The notes under the pieces: model-generated
Databases searched by the model: none
The model's input: the letters and a program-made list of their open reading frames with translations, nothing else
Told to the model about the DNA's origin: nothing
Shown: piece by piece, positions 11,158-24,440 of the stretch
Layout: each line of letters opens with the position of its first letter
Numbering within the stretch: position 1 is the first letter of the stretch
Translations under genes and position numbers: made by a program
Origin: Excoecaria cochinchinensis
Lineage: Eukaryota > Streptophyta > Magnoliopsida > Malpighiales > Euphorbiaceae
NCBI GenBank assembly: GCA_947683425.1
Contig: CANTUQ010000050.1
Span: 13,260,501 to 13,324,500, forward strand
Direction: 5' to 3'
DNA: 64,000 nt

Positions 11158-13315
11158 TCAAAAGTAGAAGTGACTGGCAATATATACCTCCAATATGGCT
11201 TTAGCTTCGCTATCAAATACTTTGCAAAGAATTTCATAATTCTTCTTCGCTCCCACCTGTCCAAAGTGGTAACAAAACATCATCATCTTTCCTCTCCAGG
11301 GGAAAAAAAAAAAAAAAAGAGCAGCAATAAAGCATAAACATTGTCTGTAATATACCCGATAATAGCATACCAGTGGGTCAACTCTTGATGGTGAAATGCT
11401 TGAAATAGTGTATCTGCACAAAATAAGATCTATGGATAAATGAAGGAAAACTTTCATTAAGAAAAAATGAAAGAAAAGAGGAATCATATATATGGGGAAT
11501 ATGCCAAATCTATGAGCTTGACAAGCTCAAGAAGTTAAGGAATTTATAGTTTAGGATGGAATAAGCATGGGATGGGAACAAATGAGAGAGGAAGCATTAT
11601 CCTAAGACAATTTTTTTTTTTTGAAAAAAAAAAATTTAATCACAAAAGATTTCCTTGCTGATTCTGAAGAAATTCTAAAGAATTGGAGCACGATTAGATC
11701 ATTAACTGTGATGCAGGATACATTGCAAAGCAAACTTTACATCAAAATTTTTATTTATCTGAAAGCTAGAAAAGGAAGAAAATAATGTAGACATGGTTGT
11801 TGAAGATGTAGACATGGTTGTTGAAGAAGGGAATGACTAGAGACCAAAATAAACAACAAAGAATTTGGCTGCTTGCAGGGCAGACCTTCTATGCTAGGTA
11901 CCAAGGACAGGTAATTTGATGAAAATGTAGGGTCCACTGACCAAAAAAAAAGAAAAGAAAATTAGAAAAAGAAATTATTACTCTTAAGTGTCATATTTTG
12001 TGAAGCACATTTGAGTATCATTAAACAAACACCTATCAATTACATTTTAGAACTGCAAAGCAAACCCAGCTCTAGCTAATCAAGTTTCCAAGTTTAGTTG
12101 GCTCCAAAAATAACATAATCAACAATTTTTGGAGGTCTTCAATCTGGCTTGGCTTGAAATTCATGAACTTTGCATCAGGAACAATGCAGGTATCATAGAA
12201 AGATTCATTGGCGCTTTTATGTAGATTTCTGCAGTGGTTATATTTATACTATTGCCCTGAACCTAACAAGGCAAAGTCCTTTCAACCTAATATTGCAACA
12301 GCTAAAAATATCAGGGCATACTATGATGCCAAGATTTACCTAAGTTTACTAGTATAGAAATCCATAGCTACTATATTTGCTTTTTGGACAGTCAAGATCA
12401 CAGCGCTCATGCAGTTCTGCAGAAGAAGAAATCACCAAATTAAATTTCTTCATAAGCACCAGAACTATTACTACAGTAACATGCACAAATACAATTAAGT
12501 TAACAACCAAAAAAAGTATAAGAGAAAAAAAATGATAAAGAGAAAAAGGAGCCTCAGGCACCTTACAAGCAATAAGCTCAATTAATTGCATAAGGAATTT
12601 TCCTAATCCCCTCCCTTGGACATGGGATTCAAGCTGAATTTCATAGACATAAAGAACAGGTATCTCTTCCTCCAAAGTGAACCGGTAATGCACAAAACCA
12701 ACCAGCAAATTGGACCTCTTATCCAACATCATCTCATTGTTATTCACATCATGGTTATGCGAAGCCTCGTATACAAATATATATCGTGCTTCTGGAGCAA
12801 CCATTTCCCTTCGTTTCACCTTCTCTTCAGTAGCCCACTCACTGCTATAATGCCTCTCCATATTATCTTTAAGAATCTTTTGAAGGCATTGTTTAAGAGC
12901 AGAAAAGAGTTTATCTCCTCTTCCTGATTCCAAGAAAACTGACAAGCCTAACATTCAAATAGACATACAAGCCTAACATTCAAATAGACATACAAGAATA
13001 AACATAGAGGAAAAAAGTCAATAAAAAGAAAAGAAAACTAAAAGAACAACATCACAATTACCATTTTGATCAAAACGACGAAGGTTTGGGAAAGAAGCAA
13101 GATGGTCCTTCTCAGCACAAGCTACTTTTATCAACTGATCAATCCCCCTCTTCTTTTCTAATATCTAACAGACAAAACATAAATTTTCTTACAGGTAATA
13201 AATTAGATATAAATTTGGGTACTTGTGGTACCTCTTTGCGTTTACTCTTCCATTGTCTACTTGTGCTGCTGTCTTTATAATCGATGGAGTTGTTGAAGGA
13301 GGTCTTCAACTCCAT
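11158..13315 (-). CDS. NAA40: N-alpha-acetyltransferase 40 (NatD) homologue
   Basis: A GNAT enzyme of the NAA40 family, which transfers acetyl from acetyl-CoA to the N-terminal Ser of histones H4 and H2A. Exons (minus): 13315-13232, 13164-13062, 12947-12562, 12416-12340, 11413-11371 and 11256 to 11188 or beyond. All have GT-AG borders and join in frame to 254 codons. The N-terminus MELKTSFNNS is followed by basic KSKRKE and ILEKKRGIDQLI, as in the family. LASFPNLRRFDQNGLSVFLES and EWATEEKVKRREM precede the acetyl-CoA loop QGRGLGK (residues 173-179). SAVILTVQKANIVAMDFY and YTISSISPSRVDP complete the fold. The 3' end is uncertain: reading through GTATAT at 11187 adds nine residues to a stop at 11158, while splicing there may join an exon that opens with TGA. 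Confidence 0.92.
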
Positions 13316-14045
13316 TGAGGCAATGCAGAAGAGGCCAGTGTTGCTAATGCTATACCTTTCCTCTCCTTAACTCAACTATTTGGGCACTATGTTTTAACGA
13401 ATTCACCAAGTAAAATGAGTTCCATTAGATTATTAAGTAGTCTAAAAATGAAAGTGCAAGAAAATGAGCAAGTAGCATTCTAGTTGGTTTCATAATCTAT
13501 ATCTAAACAAATACATTATAGCTGATAGCTACTGTTCCAAAGCACAGTACTAGTTCATTTGTCAATTTATTTTCCTGAAAAAAAAAAAATTCTATCACAG
13601 ACTCATTTCTTAGGGATATTGAGCAGATTAGCTTATAACTCAAACGAAATCTCTGCTTCAATCCCTAAGGAAAAGACTTCAGCTTGAAGGTCTTCACACT
13701 GTAATTAAACGTTTTAGCCTTTGATTGATAAACAAATTAATATATGAAAATTTTCTCCAATTGGTTCTGAAATTTCAATCAATTTAAAAGAGAAAAAGAA
13801 TCGATTCTATAAAATTACAAGCAATCTATTGTCAAATAATACGAAACAAGTGCCACACCCAGATACGCTTATACAAACAAACAAATAAGAAACGAAATTG
13901 AAATCGAGAAAAGGTGAGCTGGCTTCAACCTGTAACGGCCTAGCTTAATTCGACGCCAGATTCTTGGTACAAGTGGGGTGGTAGAAGTGGATGAAGACGA
14001 TGAACAGCAGGACAGCAATTGTTCACCTAAACGACGTCGTTGTCG
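13316..14045 (-). other. 5' leader and leader intron of NAA40
   Basis: No in-frame ATG lies between 13315 and the in-frame stop about 60 bases upstream, which supports the chosen start. Further upstream the minus strand has a good donor, GTTACAG|GTTGAAG, at about 13933, suggesting a non-coding first exon from roughly 13933 to 14030 and a leader intron of about 0.6 kb. The CG-containing sequence CGACGTCGTTGTCGC near 14031-14046 marks the likely promoter. Transcript limits are inferred. Confidence 0.45.
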
Positions 14046-15156
14046 CTCAGTATAGAGCCATTATTCGAATATCTGAGATAAATTTTGGCTAATTTATTAA
14101 TAACAACTTTTTATTTTTCTTTTGTTTCTTTTATTGGATCTAATTTGAACTGTCGGATTAAATAAATTTATTTAATTAAAAAGTTTAAATATGCTTATAG
14201 ATGATTGATCTAAATATGCTATATAATCCGCGCACCATATCTTTATCTTTTTTATCCTTTCAACTTATTTTTTTTGGATAACTTAAAAAAATCATTGATT
14301 ATTGTTTTTCTACACTTTTTTATTGGTTTTTGTCATTAATTATACTTTTAAAATAGAGCAATTTATTTTAAATTTATAGAAATAGATAAATTTTGCTCCT
14401 AAAAGGTCAAAAAGAGACAACATAAAAAGTTTTTGGATATAATCTATTCATTTTAAAAAAATATTTAGTGATAAAAATGACCCTTTTATTTCTTTTAAAA
14501 AAATTATAGATTTCTATCAATTTTCTCAAAAATAATTATGGAAATTTATATTCTAGTGATATATTTTTATTAGTTTTCCCTTCTACAAATTTTAGAAGGA
14601 ATAATTAAACGTTCAAATCCGATAATTAATGCGTATGTGATAATATATTATTATTTATTTATTGCCATTGTTCTTACTATAAATACACAATATTTTTTTT
14701 TATTGACAATGCACAATTAAATGCATATAATATATTTTTATAGCAGTATAATATAATTCGAATTTGAATTAGTTTGGTAATTAGTTAAAGAAATTATTTA
14801 AGAACTTGAGTAATTACAATAAACAATGAAAATTGTGAGAATTTCAGAGTAATAATATTATATTTTTTTAATTTTCAATTCTAAAAAGTTCCTTTTATTT
14901 TTTTTTTCTGATAAAAAATTATTTGACGTGAAAAGTTGAAAGTTTGGTGATTTCTTTTTAGTGATTGGGTTGGGCCTTTCCTTTTACGTATGTCTATATA
15001 TATATTAATCTTCTCTATCAAGTTTTTAAAGAGGAAGAGAAAAGGCAGAGAGCGCTCTTCTTCTCTCTCTCTCTCGCTCTACAATTTCATTTCTCAGAGT
15101 CAACCAAACTCTACTGTTGATCAGATTTCTTTCGCTATAAGTTAACACTCTCTTCA
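14046..15156. promoter_or_regulatory. Divergent promoter region between NAA40 and DAK
   Basis: NAA40 is transcribed leftward and the dihydroxyacetone kinase gene rightward from this AT-rich spacer of about 1.1 kb. Near the right end a TATA box (CTATATATATATTA, 14994-15005) is followed by a leader with a CT microsatellite, CTTCTCTCTCTCTCTC, at about 15058-15076, typical of plant 5' leaders. Otherwise no structure was recognised. Confidence 0.5.
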
Positions 15157-18100
15157 ATGGCTTTTCCTGGGAAGAAACTCATCAACGATCCCAATAGTGA
15201 GCATTTTTCTTCTCTTTTCTTTTCCGTACTTCGATTTCATCGATTCTGTTGTTTTTTTTTAATCGCTCTAAGTTTCTTTGATTGGTTCTCGAGAATGTGT
15301 AATTTCTTTTTCTCTTTTTCTTTCACTGATATTGTGGAAACTTGCAATATATAGTTCTTTTTTCTTGAAGATCATTGATTCGGTACACAAATATAACTCA
15401 ACTATGAACTCAGAGGAGCTTAATACTTAGGGTTCAATTTCGTGTTTGTTACATTGCACGCACAAGAATTGCTATTCTTTCCTTTTTCTTTTAATACACG
15501 AAATATTTGTTCAATAATCAAGTAAAATTAGTCTCTCGTTTATTTGCATTGGAAGACATGTGTTTGGAAAGCATGTAATCGATCTAATTTGATGAATTTT
15601 TACTTAACTTGGATAAATATCTGGTATTCACAGTCCTTTTTTTATTATTATTTTTTATCATTGATTTGTTTATCTTGCATACTCTACTGATCAAATATAG
15701 GATACAATGCTACTATAAGTATTAATGTGAAACGAAGCTTCTGTACTGAGAGGACAAGCGTCCATGTAAACAATAAGCATTTGTTTGACTAATTTCAAGA
15801 TTCCTCCATGGAATTTAAAAGTTGTGAAAAAAAATATAAATTGAAGAAATAAAGAGAGAATATGAAAACAATTTATTTTGGAGCATTATAATCTTTTCCT
15901 CACTTTGTGCAAGTTGGAGGGTTCTTGTCCCATTGAGTTGTGGTTTCTTGGCCGCATTTTCCCTACAGAAAAGGAATTCAGGAAAAAAAAAAAAGCGTTT
16001 GAAAGATAGGATGCTGGTATTCACTCCTGTTTAGGCATGTCACCTCTAGTTGGTAAGATACATTGCATTGTTGATATTATTAAATTATAGGAAAATGGGG
16101 CTAGGTTGCAACAGCAATACAAAAATGGTTATAGCCAGAGGGTAAATTTTAATTTATGCTGAAATTATATGCAATTTAATTTATTTCTCTTCTAATGGTC
16201 ATGTCTATGGATTTCAGGTGTGGTAACTGAGTATATTGAAGGTCTATCTGAAACTTATCCTGGGTTACAGTACTTGGATGGTTTTCCAGAGGTGGTTTAT
16301 TATTAAAAGAATCTGAATTGGGTCTCTGGACACAAAACTGCTATCTGTTTTGAAATTTTTCTTTTTCTTTTTTTTGTTTTTTTTTTTTGAGACACAGATC
16401 AAGGTTGTATTACGTGCTGATGTTTCAAGTGCCACATATGACAAGGTTGCAGTTATATCAGGTTTAAACACTACAAAGCTTTTGAATAGTACTTATGTTT
16501 GCTGTATTGCTTGCTTCACACTTTTTATTTTGCAAATTTCTGTTTTTATGATACTCTAATTCATGCTCACATATGAAAATTTGGATCCTTGTATAGTTTT
16601 TTAGATGCTACACACTTTAAACTCGAAGTTGCTATTTTACTAATGTTGCAATTTCTTTCAAAGAGAAGATGCTATGCCATGTTTATATTCTTATTGCCTA
16701 TTCTGGTAATTTCTTTTTTGAGTTTCGACAACAAAATAATTGATAGCCATTCGTAATGATGGTTTTTGTTGTTCTAAATCTTTAACGGATTGGAAGGTGT
16801 ACATATTGGATTGGAGAGGTAGATGGCTAGCATGGGAAATTTAATCATGTATGTTTGGTTAGAATTCTGTATTTTTAACTTTTGAGAAAGAAGAATATTA
16901 TAGTTTTATAAATATGCAAGCTGCAAAGAAAAAATACTTAAACTGATAATATATTTTGTAAACATTGTAAATGTCAAATACAAAATCTTTTTTGTGATTT
17001 CGTTCAATTGTTGATTTTACTTCATTTGATGGATTTAGTAGAAACATATTGTGTATGCATGGGTGAGCCATGTTATGTTGTGTACACCCTCAACTTTATA
17101 TTTTTTTAAATATATATATATAAATTAAACTTGTGACCCCTCTAGATTATTTTAAGTTTCCCCTTTCAAATTTTAAGTGTCCCAATATTTTTGAGCACGT
17201 AAATAAAATTAAAAATTTTATATATAAGGGAGTATATTTATAACGTCCTGAAATAATAGTGATCCAAATAATGCAGGTAAAAAATCCAGATATTTCTATT
17301 CATATAAAAAAAATCTGCCCCCTTACACCAAAAACGCCATCGTTTTGCTCTTTTTATTCTCATTCTTTTTCCTTTTCTTTCCTTCCCTGTGTTCCAGCCC
17401 CGATTTTTTTTCATTGATCCAGCCCCTCCTTCAGCCACTGCCACCTTCCCTCTCTTTCGCTCCGTCCACTGCTGTTGGTTGCCTGTTCTCCCTCCTTCTT
17501 TTTCTCTCTCTGTGCGCAACGGCAGCAGCCGTTCTTTTCCCCCTTCCTCTTGCGTTTTGCTTCGGTTGCAGCCCTCATTTCGCCATTTTCTGTCGCCACC
17601 GGTCAGACTGGTGTGTGCCCTCCAGGGCCCGGTCACTGTGTGTATGTGAATATGTACCTGCATGGATGCATGTAAGTTTAAAAGTTTTAGAAAACTGAGC
17701 CCATGGTATATTGCTAGGAGAAAGAACAGTAAATCTATGATGGGGAAAGAAGAAGAAATTGAACGAAAGATATAAAAATTGGAACATGATGTGTATATTT
17801 TTTTTTCTTGCTGACAAACTTAAGAGAGAAAATGTGCAGGTGTGAATGAAGATATAAAATAAATAGTCAGCTTAAACAGTTTTAGATCATATTATCTAAT
17901 GACAGACTAGAATTTTCTTATGTGCATCTTCCATTGTAGAAGAAACCAGCACTAAGATATAAGATGTGTGTTGAGAAAAAGTAAAACTTTCAATCTGCTT
18001 TTACATGACTGTATTAATAGATCCTAAGGTTAGTGGGAGTATTTTTGAATCTCTAATGAGCAGCTTCCGCTATAGGATAAACCTGCACTGAGATAAAAGG

Positions 18101-21100
18101 TATGTCTCTGGCAGACAGTGAAACTTCCTATGCAATTTTTTGTAATAATAAATAATAGATTGTATAGCTATTTCAAATAGATTTTTGATTGCTTCTGTTC
18201 TTTTGATACATGGGAGAACAAAGTCCACGAACCTTGCCATAAATACCTGATTTCTATGTCTATGAACTTATATGCTTTTGATGAGCTTCTGATAACGTCT
18301 TAATCCCACATTTAGGGACCAGATTTTGTTGTTTCATGTTGTTGAATTGAGGTTTTTTATGAACCTTCTGTTATACTGGTCTGTTTGTCTTATAGGTGGA
18401 GGAAGTGGGCATGAACCTGCTCATGCTGGATTTGTTGGAGAGGGGATGCTGACAGCTGCAATTTGTGGAGATGTTTTTGCTTCTCCTCAAGTTGATGCAA
18501 TTCTCGCTGTATGGTTCTTTATCTTATATTCTCATTGCTAGACATATGGATGCTTTTACCAATTGATATATATATTTTTTAGATGAATTTGCTCTAATGT
18601 AATTCAACTTTAGGGTATTCGAGCTGTCACTGGTCCCATGGGGTGTCTTCTGATTGTCACGGTAATTTTAATTTGAAACAATTTTTGTAGTAAATTGCAA
18701 ATATATAGTGTTTGTAGATGCTATTTCTTGGTCGAGGGGATTAAATTAGGACAATGAGTTGTTGGGCAAATAAAGGATTTGCCTTCTTATGAATTGATTG
18801 ATTCTATAATCAAAGTTTGGTCTGAATGCTTTATTTGTCTATTCATGGTGTTATAATCTGTCTAACAGAATTATACCGGTGATTGTTTAAATTTTGGCAT
18901 GGCTGCTGAGCAAGCAAAAGCTGAAGGTTATAAAGTGGAGGTACAATTTAGGTCAAACTTTATTCTCTTTCATTGTTTAGATTCATTACTGGCAATCAAA
19001 GTAAACTTGCCATTTTTCTTTTACAGACTGTAATTGTTGGAGATGATTGTGCTTTACCTCCTCCTCGGGGCATAGCTGGACGCCGGGGTCTGGCGGGAAC
19101 TATTCTAGTTAATAAGGTTCTCTCTCTCTCCTCCCTCTCTCCTTGTATCTATCTACATGCACATGTACATGGTCACACTTAAACAAGAATTAACGTGTTG
19201 GAATTGAATTTAGAGACTGGGGCTCTGTTTCCTGTGCATCTTCCTCTCACCCCTTTTAAACTTTTCATATGTTCCCTTTTCATTTTATGGTCATGCAATT
19301 ATTGTACTTGGATTCCTTTTCTCCATTGCAATGAGAACCTAATTAATAGTTACTTTTTGTTAGTCAATTTTTATTTTTTAATTTTGGGATTATTAAGTTG
19401 AATTCAATTTTTTGATTTCTAATGTCATGCCTAAGAATTTCTACAGAAATGGTATAGTAAAGTTGGTTCCAGGTTTTAGATAAAAAAAGGGAAGCTTCTT
19501 TAAGCATGCACTTGGTATGTTTCTTGGGAAAACAACATGATTAGTTGACCATTAAAGGTGAAGAAGTTGAACTAGTTATGGATTATATTTTCATTTGGTT
19601 GCTAAAGATAATTTTTTACTTTTTAGCTTAGGATATGGATTTTTGTTGCTAGTAATGTTCTATAATATTCTTTTTACTTCTATGCTTTTGGAGATGTATG
19701 AGTTTGCCAAAATCATCTTTGATTAAATTTTAATTATTTCTTTATTTCAATTAAATTCATACTTTAATTTCCTTCCTCTGCATGGAAGACAGGTTGCTGG
19801 GGCTGCTGCTGCTGCTGGACTTTCTCTTGATGAGGTTGCTGCCGAAGCAAAACGTGCATCTGAAATGGTTGGAACAATGGGTGTTGCATTGTCAGTGTGC
19901 ACGCTGCCTGGTCAGGTTACATCAGATCGTTTGGGCCCCGACAAGATGGAACTTGGTCTTGGAATTGTGAGTAATTTCTACTTGGGCACTGCTTTCTTCT
20001 ATCAGATTGTGTCATTTCTTGCACTTGGCTTAAATTAATTTATACATGTACTTATTTTTGCTTTTAAGTTTTAACTAACAAAAGTGGAGAGGGTTTTTGA
20101 AACATTGCTTAGCAACAAAAAAAAAAGCATCACTTTGCCCCGTTTTATGTATAAACTATAAGATTGGAAACATTTTTAGTTAATTGACACATAAGAATGT
20201 TCATGTGTAGCTAATTTGTTGGCACACACTCACAAATGTGCACATGCACATACAAACTGCTTTCCTATGTTTTATTGCTAGGAGTTAGCTTAAATTAATT
20301 TATCTGATACTTATTTTTGCATTTAACTTATAAGAGTGGAAAAAGTTTTCCCGAAAAAAAAAAAATAAAAAGAAAACAACTCTTCTCATCACTTCACTTT
20401 AAGCATAAAGCATAAGATTGGTTTGTAGCCAATTTAGGATGAAAGAATGTAAATGTATTTATAATTCCTATAGCTAATTAATTGGCACACAATACAAAAC
20501 CTAATCTTTTAAAAGGGAAAATAACTAAAATAAGATATTTTCTTTTATTGGTGTAGAAAAGGAATAGAAGTCATATTTCTTGGCTTGCTAAAATAGTCTT
20601 GTAGCTTTTATTCTTACATGTTGCTTCTAGTGTAGTAAATTGGCCACAATTGTTAACAATGCTATGTCAGGCTAAAATTGTCAAAGTTAAATAATTGCAT
20701 TAAATTGAAAAAATACACCAAGAGGTTAGGCCCTTTTCAGGGGAAAAAAAGTTATAGCTTTAATGGATTATGTGCAGTGGTATGCATGTGGTTTGTGTCT
20801 AATATTTTGTTGCATATTTAACCATTGCCTCAAACAGGTATTTGTTTTGAATAACACAATTTCTCTCGGCCAGTTTAGAATGAAAAAAATTAATGATATT
20901 CTGCTTTTCTTGCCCTTGTTACCAGCATGGTGAACCTGGTGCCGCAGTTGCTGATATTCAGCCTGTTCAGGTGGTGGTTTCTCATGTTCTTAAGCAAATC
21001 TTGTCACCGGTATGCATCAGAACTTTAGTTAGCACATTCACTTAAAAGATGTCTATTTTTTGGTGACAATAGTATTTGATACTCTTTTTTTATTTTTCTT

Positions 21101-24100
21101 TTTATTTTTTTAATGTTGCAGGAAACTAACTATGTTCCAATTACACGTGGTAATAGAGTGGTGCTCATGGTCAATGGGTAAGTTCAAGCATTTTCCTTTC
21201 ATGTGGAATACCTCTTGTTTAGCTCTGTTGGGGAAATAACATGTCAAAAGCATCCCTATTTTGTCTGGGTTATTTCCTCTGCCAATACCTTTAAAATCCA
21301 TAACTTCACAAATTCTATGTCTATATAATTGCTGATGTTTTTGTTGTTAGTATCTAAATCAATCATCAGTATGATCTCGACACTTGGTTAGAAATATGTT
21401 TGTTGGCCCTTTTTCTATTCCTCTCTTAATTGCAGACTTGGTGCCACTCCTATATTGGAGCTGATGATTGCGGCAGGAAAAGCAGTGCCTATATTGCAGC
21501 TGGATCACGGGCTGGCTGTCGATAGAGTGTATACTGGGTCATTTATGACTTCACTTGATATGGCAGGTCTGCTTGTGGTGGAATGAACATTATGTTAATG
21601 GACAATATAGGCGTTGACCTTGTTATGGTATCTCTTTCAGGATTTTCGATTTCCATAATGAGAGCAGATGATAGAATTTTGCAACGTTTGGATGCTGCAA
21701 CTAAGGCTCCATTCTGGCCTGCTGCAGTTGGTGGTATGTAATGATGTCTCAGAGCATTGCAGCTGTCATTTATATTGCTTAATTTCTTTTTTGGCCTTTA
21801 GGATTTGTTTTTTTTTAAATCATTCTTTGATGCTTTAAACATTGTGATTATATAAATTTTTTAGTTAGAATATAAGGTTATTCACCCTTAAAATTGTAAC
21901 CTATCTTTGTTAAACAAAACTGAGAAGTCATTAGACATTCTGCTTTCTGCATCAATTTATTGATTCCTCGACTTACCTCTGTTGCCAGGTAATCGTCCAC
22001 CAGCAAAGATACCTCTGGCACTGCCATTGTCTCGTTTAACAAAAAGTGATGAGGTATTTTTATTGTATATGATATATCTTGTTTTCTGGTCTCTTGGAAA
22101 GACAATCATTTTCTGTAAGAGAAGTTACCTGCTATTTGCCTGTATTCTGCTCTTATTCTGTTGTTTATTCTATAGACACTAATTTGATGGTTTGCCATGA
22201 TGTTAATATTTATTTTCAAATAAAAGCTAAGACTCATTGCCTTCAATTCAATTTTTTGTTGGTTCTATGTCACTTCCGGAATAGATTCATTATTCTTTGA
22301 TTGAAAAATGCCATCATCACCACTTTCATGAGAAAGATTATGATTTTGTTCCACTAATGGCTCAATTTCAGGCTACTAAACTCATTTTCTATGACTTAAT
22401 AGAGGAAGGGAATAAGAGATGATGACGCCCAAATACAAATGAAGTTGGTTTAAGAGACTAGGATGGTTGCACAAAATTGAATTGATTATTTTTTTAACCT
22501 TTTTTTATTATTCCAAAAGTTCAAATTGCTGTATTGGTCACAAAATGATACGGCACCAAATTTATTTTGGGAAAATTTCTCTGCAAAATTTATCACTTTC
22601 AATGATTTGGATTCCTACCAGCACAGCTTCCACAGAGAAAGTCTTGGTGGCTTCATTGAAATCAATACCACAGTCTTGTAACAAAGGGGGGCCATATTAT
22701 GCAATGAAATGAAGTACAAACCCAAATGCAATGGTTGAGAGAAGCTTATTTACCCAAGTCATTTCTTCCATGGCAGCTACCTCCCTTTTCCTGTTTGACC
22801 TCTTCTACTCTTTTATCTACTTTTTCAAACTTGGGCACTTTGGTCCTGAAAGTTTGTTAGTGATGCAGTATTCTAATTCTTTTCTGCAATACCATGCACT
22901 TTAGTCCTCAACATTCATTTCATGAAAATTGGTCCTTAAAATTTGTATTTTGATTGTACTTGGGTTCCTAAATTAATATATTGTAAAATACTTTGTCCCT
23001 CGGTATCTTACATTTTCTACTGATTGTACAGAGATAAATGTGCATTAACTTGAAAGGATAGGAACACAAGTACATACTAGACTTAACCTTGGTTCTTGTA
23101 CTTTAACTTTGGCAAATCTCAGTGGCCTTTTCTTTTTAAATTTTTTTGATTAGTCACTGGGTCGGCCACTGCAATTAAATGAACAAGGGCATGTCCTTGA
23201 GGTGGCTATTGAGGCAGCAGCAAATGCAATTATTAATCTTAAGGACAGCTTAAATGAATGGGATGGCAAAGCAGGTGATGGTGACTGTGGATCAACTGTG
23301 AGTCTATCCTCAAAATCCGTCTTTAAACTCTTGATCATCAATTGGTTTATGACTTATGGCTTGAGTGATCTACTTTTGCAGATGTACAGGGGTGCAGCAG
23401 CAATTCTGGAGGACATGAAAAAGTATGAAGTTCAGTTTACTATTTGAAAATTTTGATTACTTTTTGATGGTGTAATTGGTGAAAAACACAGGAAATTTTC
23501 TATATATTTTGGGGTACATCGTGTGATTTTTTTTTTTTTATTTATTTTCTGGCTGTGATTTTCTCATGTTATAATCCATTTCTACTGAATTATGGAACTA
23601 GTAGCTTGGTTTTGATATGCCTGCATATAATGTCAGATAATATATACTTCTAACTTGCTTTACAAACTAAGTATGAAAGAGGGTTCTTCCTTTTATTTTT
23701 CTTTTACTTGAAAATTTTTCTGTTTCTGTTGTCTCACGCAAATAACTTTTCTTGTTCCTAGTTATCCCCTCAATGATGCTGCAGAAACAGTAAATGAAAT
23801 TGGATCAACTATTAGAAGAGTTATGGGAGGAACAAGTGGGATTATGTATATTACTTGCTTTGCTCCTGCTATCTTTTGATTTGTTATATCATTTATGTTT
23901 CATTAATTGGTCTCTCTTTTTACACTTTGGAATAGATACAATATATTTTGCAATGCAGCTTGTGCACAGTTGAAAGCAAACAAAGAGGCAGCTACCACAT
24001 CGAAACAATGTGAGATTATGTTCCTAATGCATTTTCAGATACATTTCATAATGTGGTTATTTACAGATTCAAATGGATTTTGCCTTAACCATTCTCTTGC

Positions 24101-24397
24101 AATAGGGGCTGAAGCACTTGAAGCTTCCATTACTGCAGTCAGTAAATATGGTGGGGCTAGTGCTGGCTACCGCACAATGTTAGATGCACTTATTCCTGCC
24201 TTAGCAGTTCTGAAGGAGGTTGGCAGCAAGAATGACTGTCTTTTATCGTTGATGTTGATGCAGCTTTATATTCTGAGCTAATTTATTTATTTTCACAACA
24301 GAGGTTAACTGCTGGGGACAGTCCTTTGATTGCCTTTGTTCTCTCATCTGAAGCGGCATTGGCAGGAGCAGAATCAACCAAAAACATGCAGGCTCAG

Positions 24398-24440
<43 letters not shown>

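Noticed and set aside
12616..12927. 103-codon plus-strand frame in NAA40
   Set aside because: Antisense shadow of exon 3 of the acetyltransferase.
17238..17663. 141-codon minus frame and overlapping plus frames in DAK intron 3
   Set aside because: Low-complexity, overlapping on both strands, inside an intron; no family match. Kept only as a compositional oddity.
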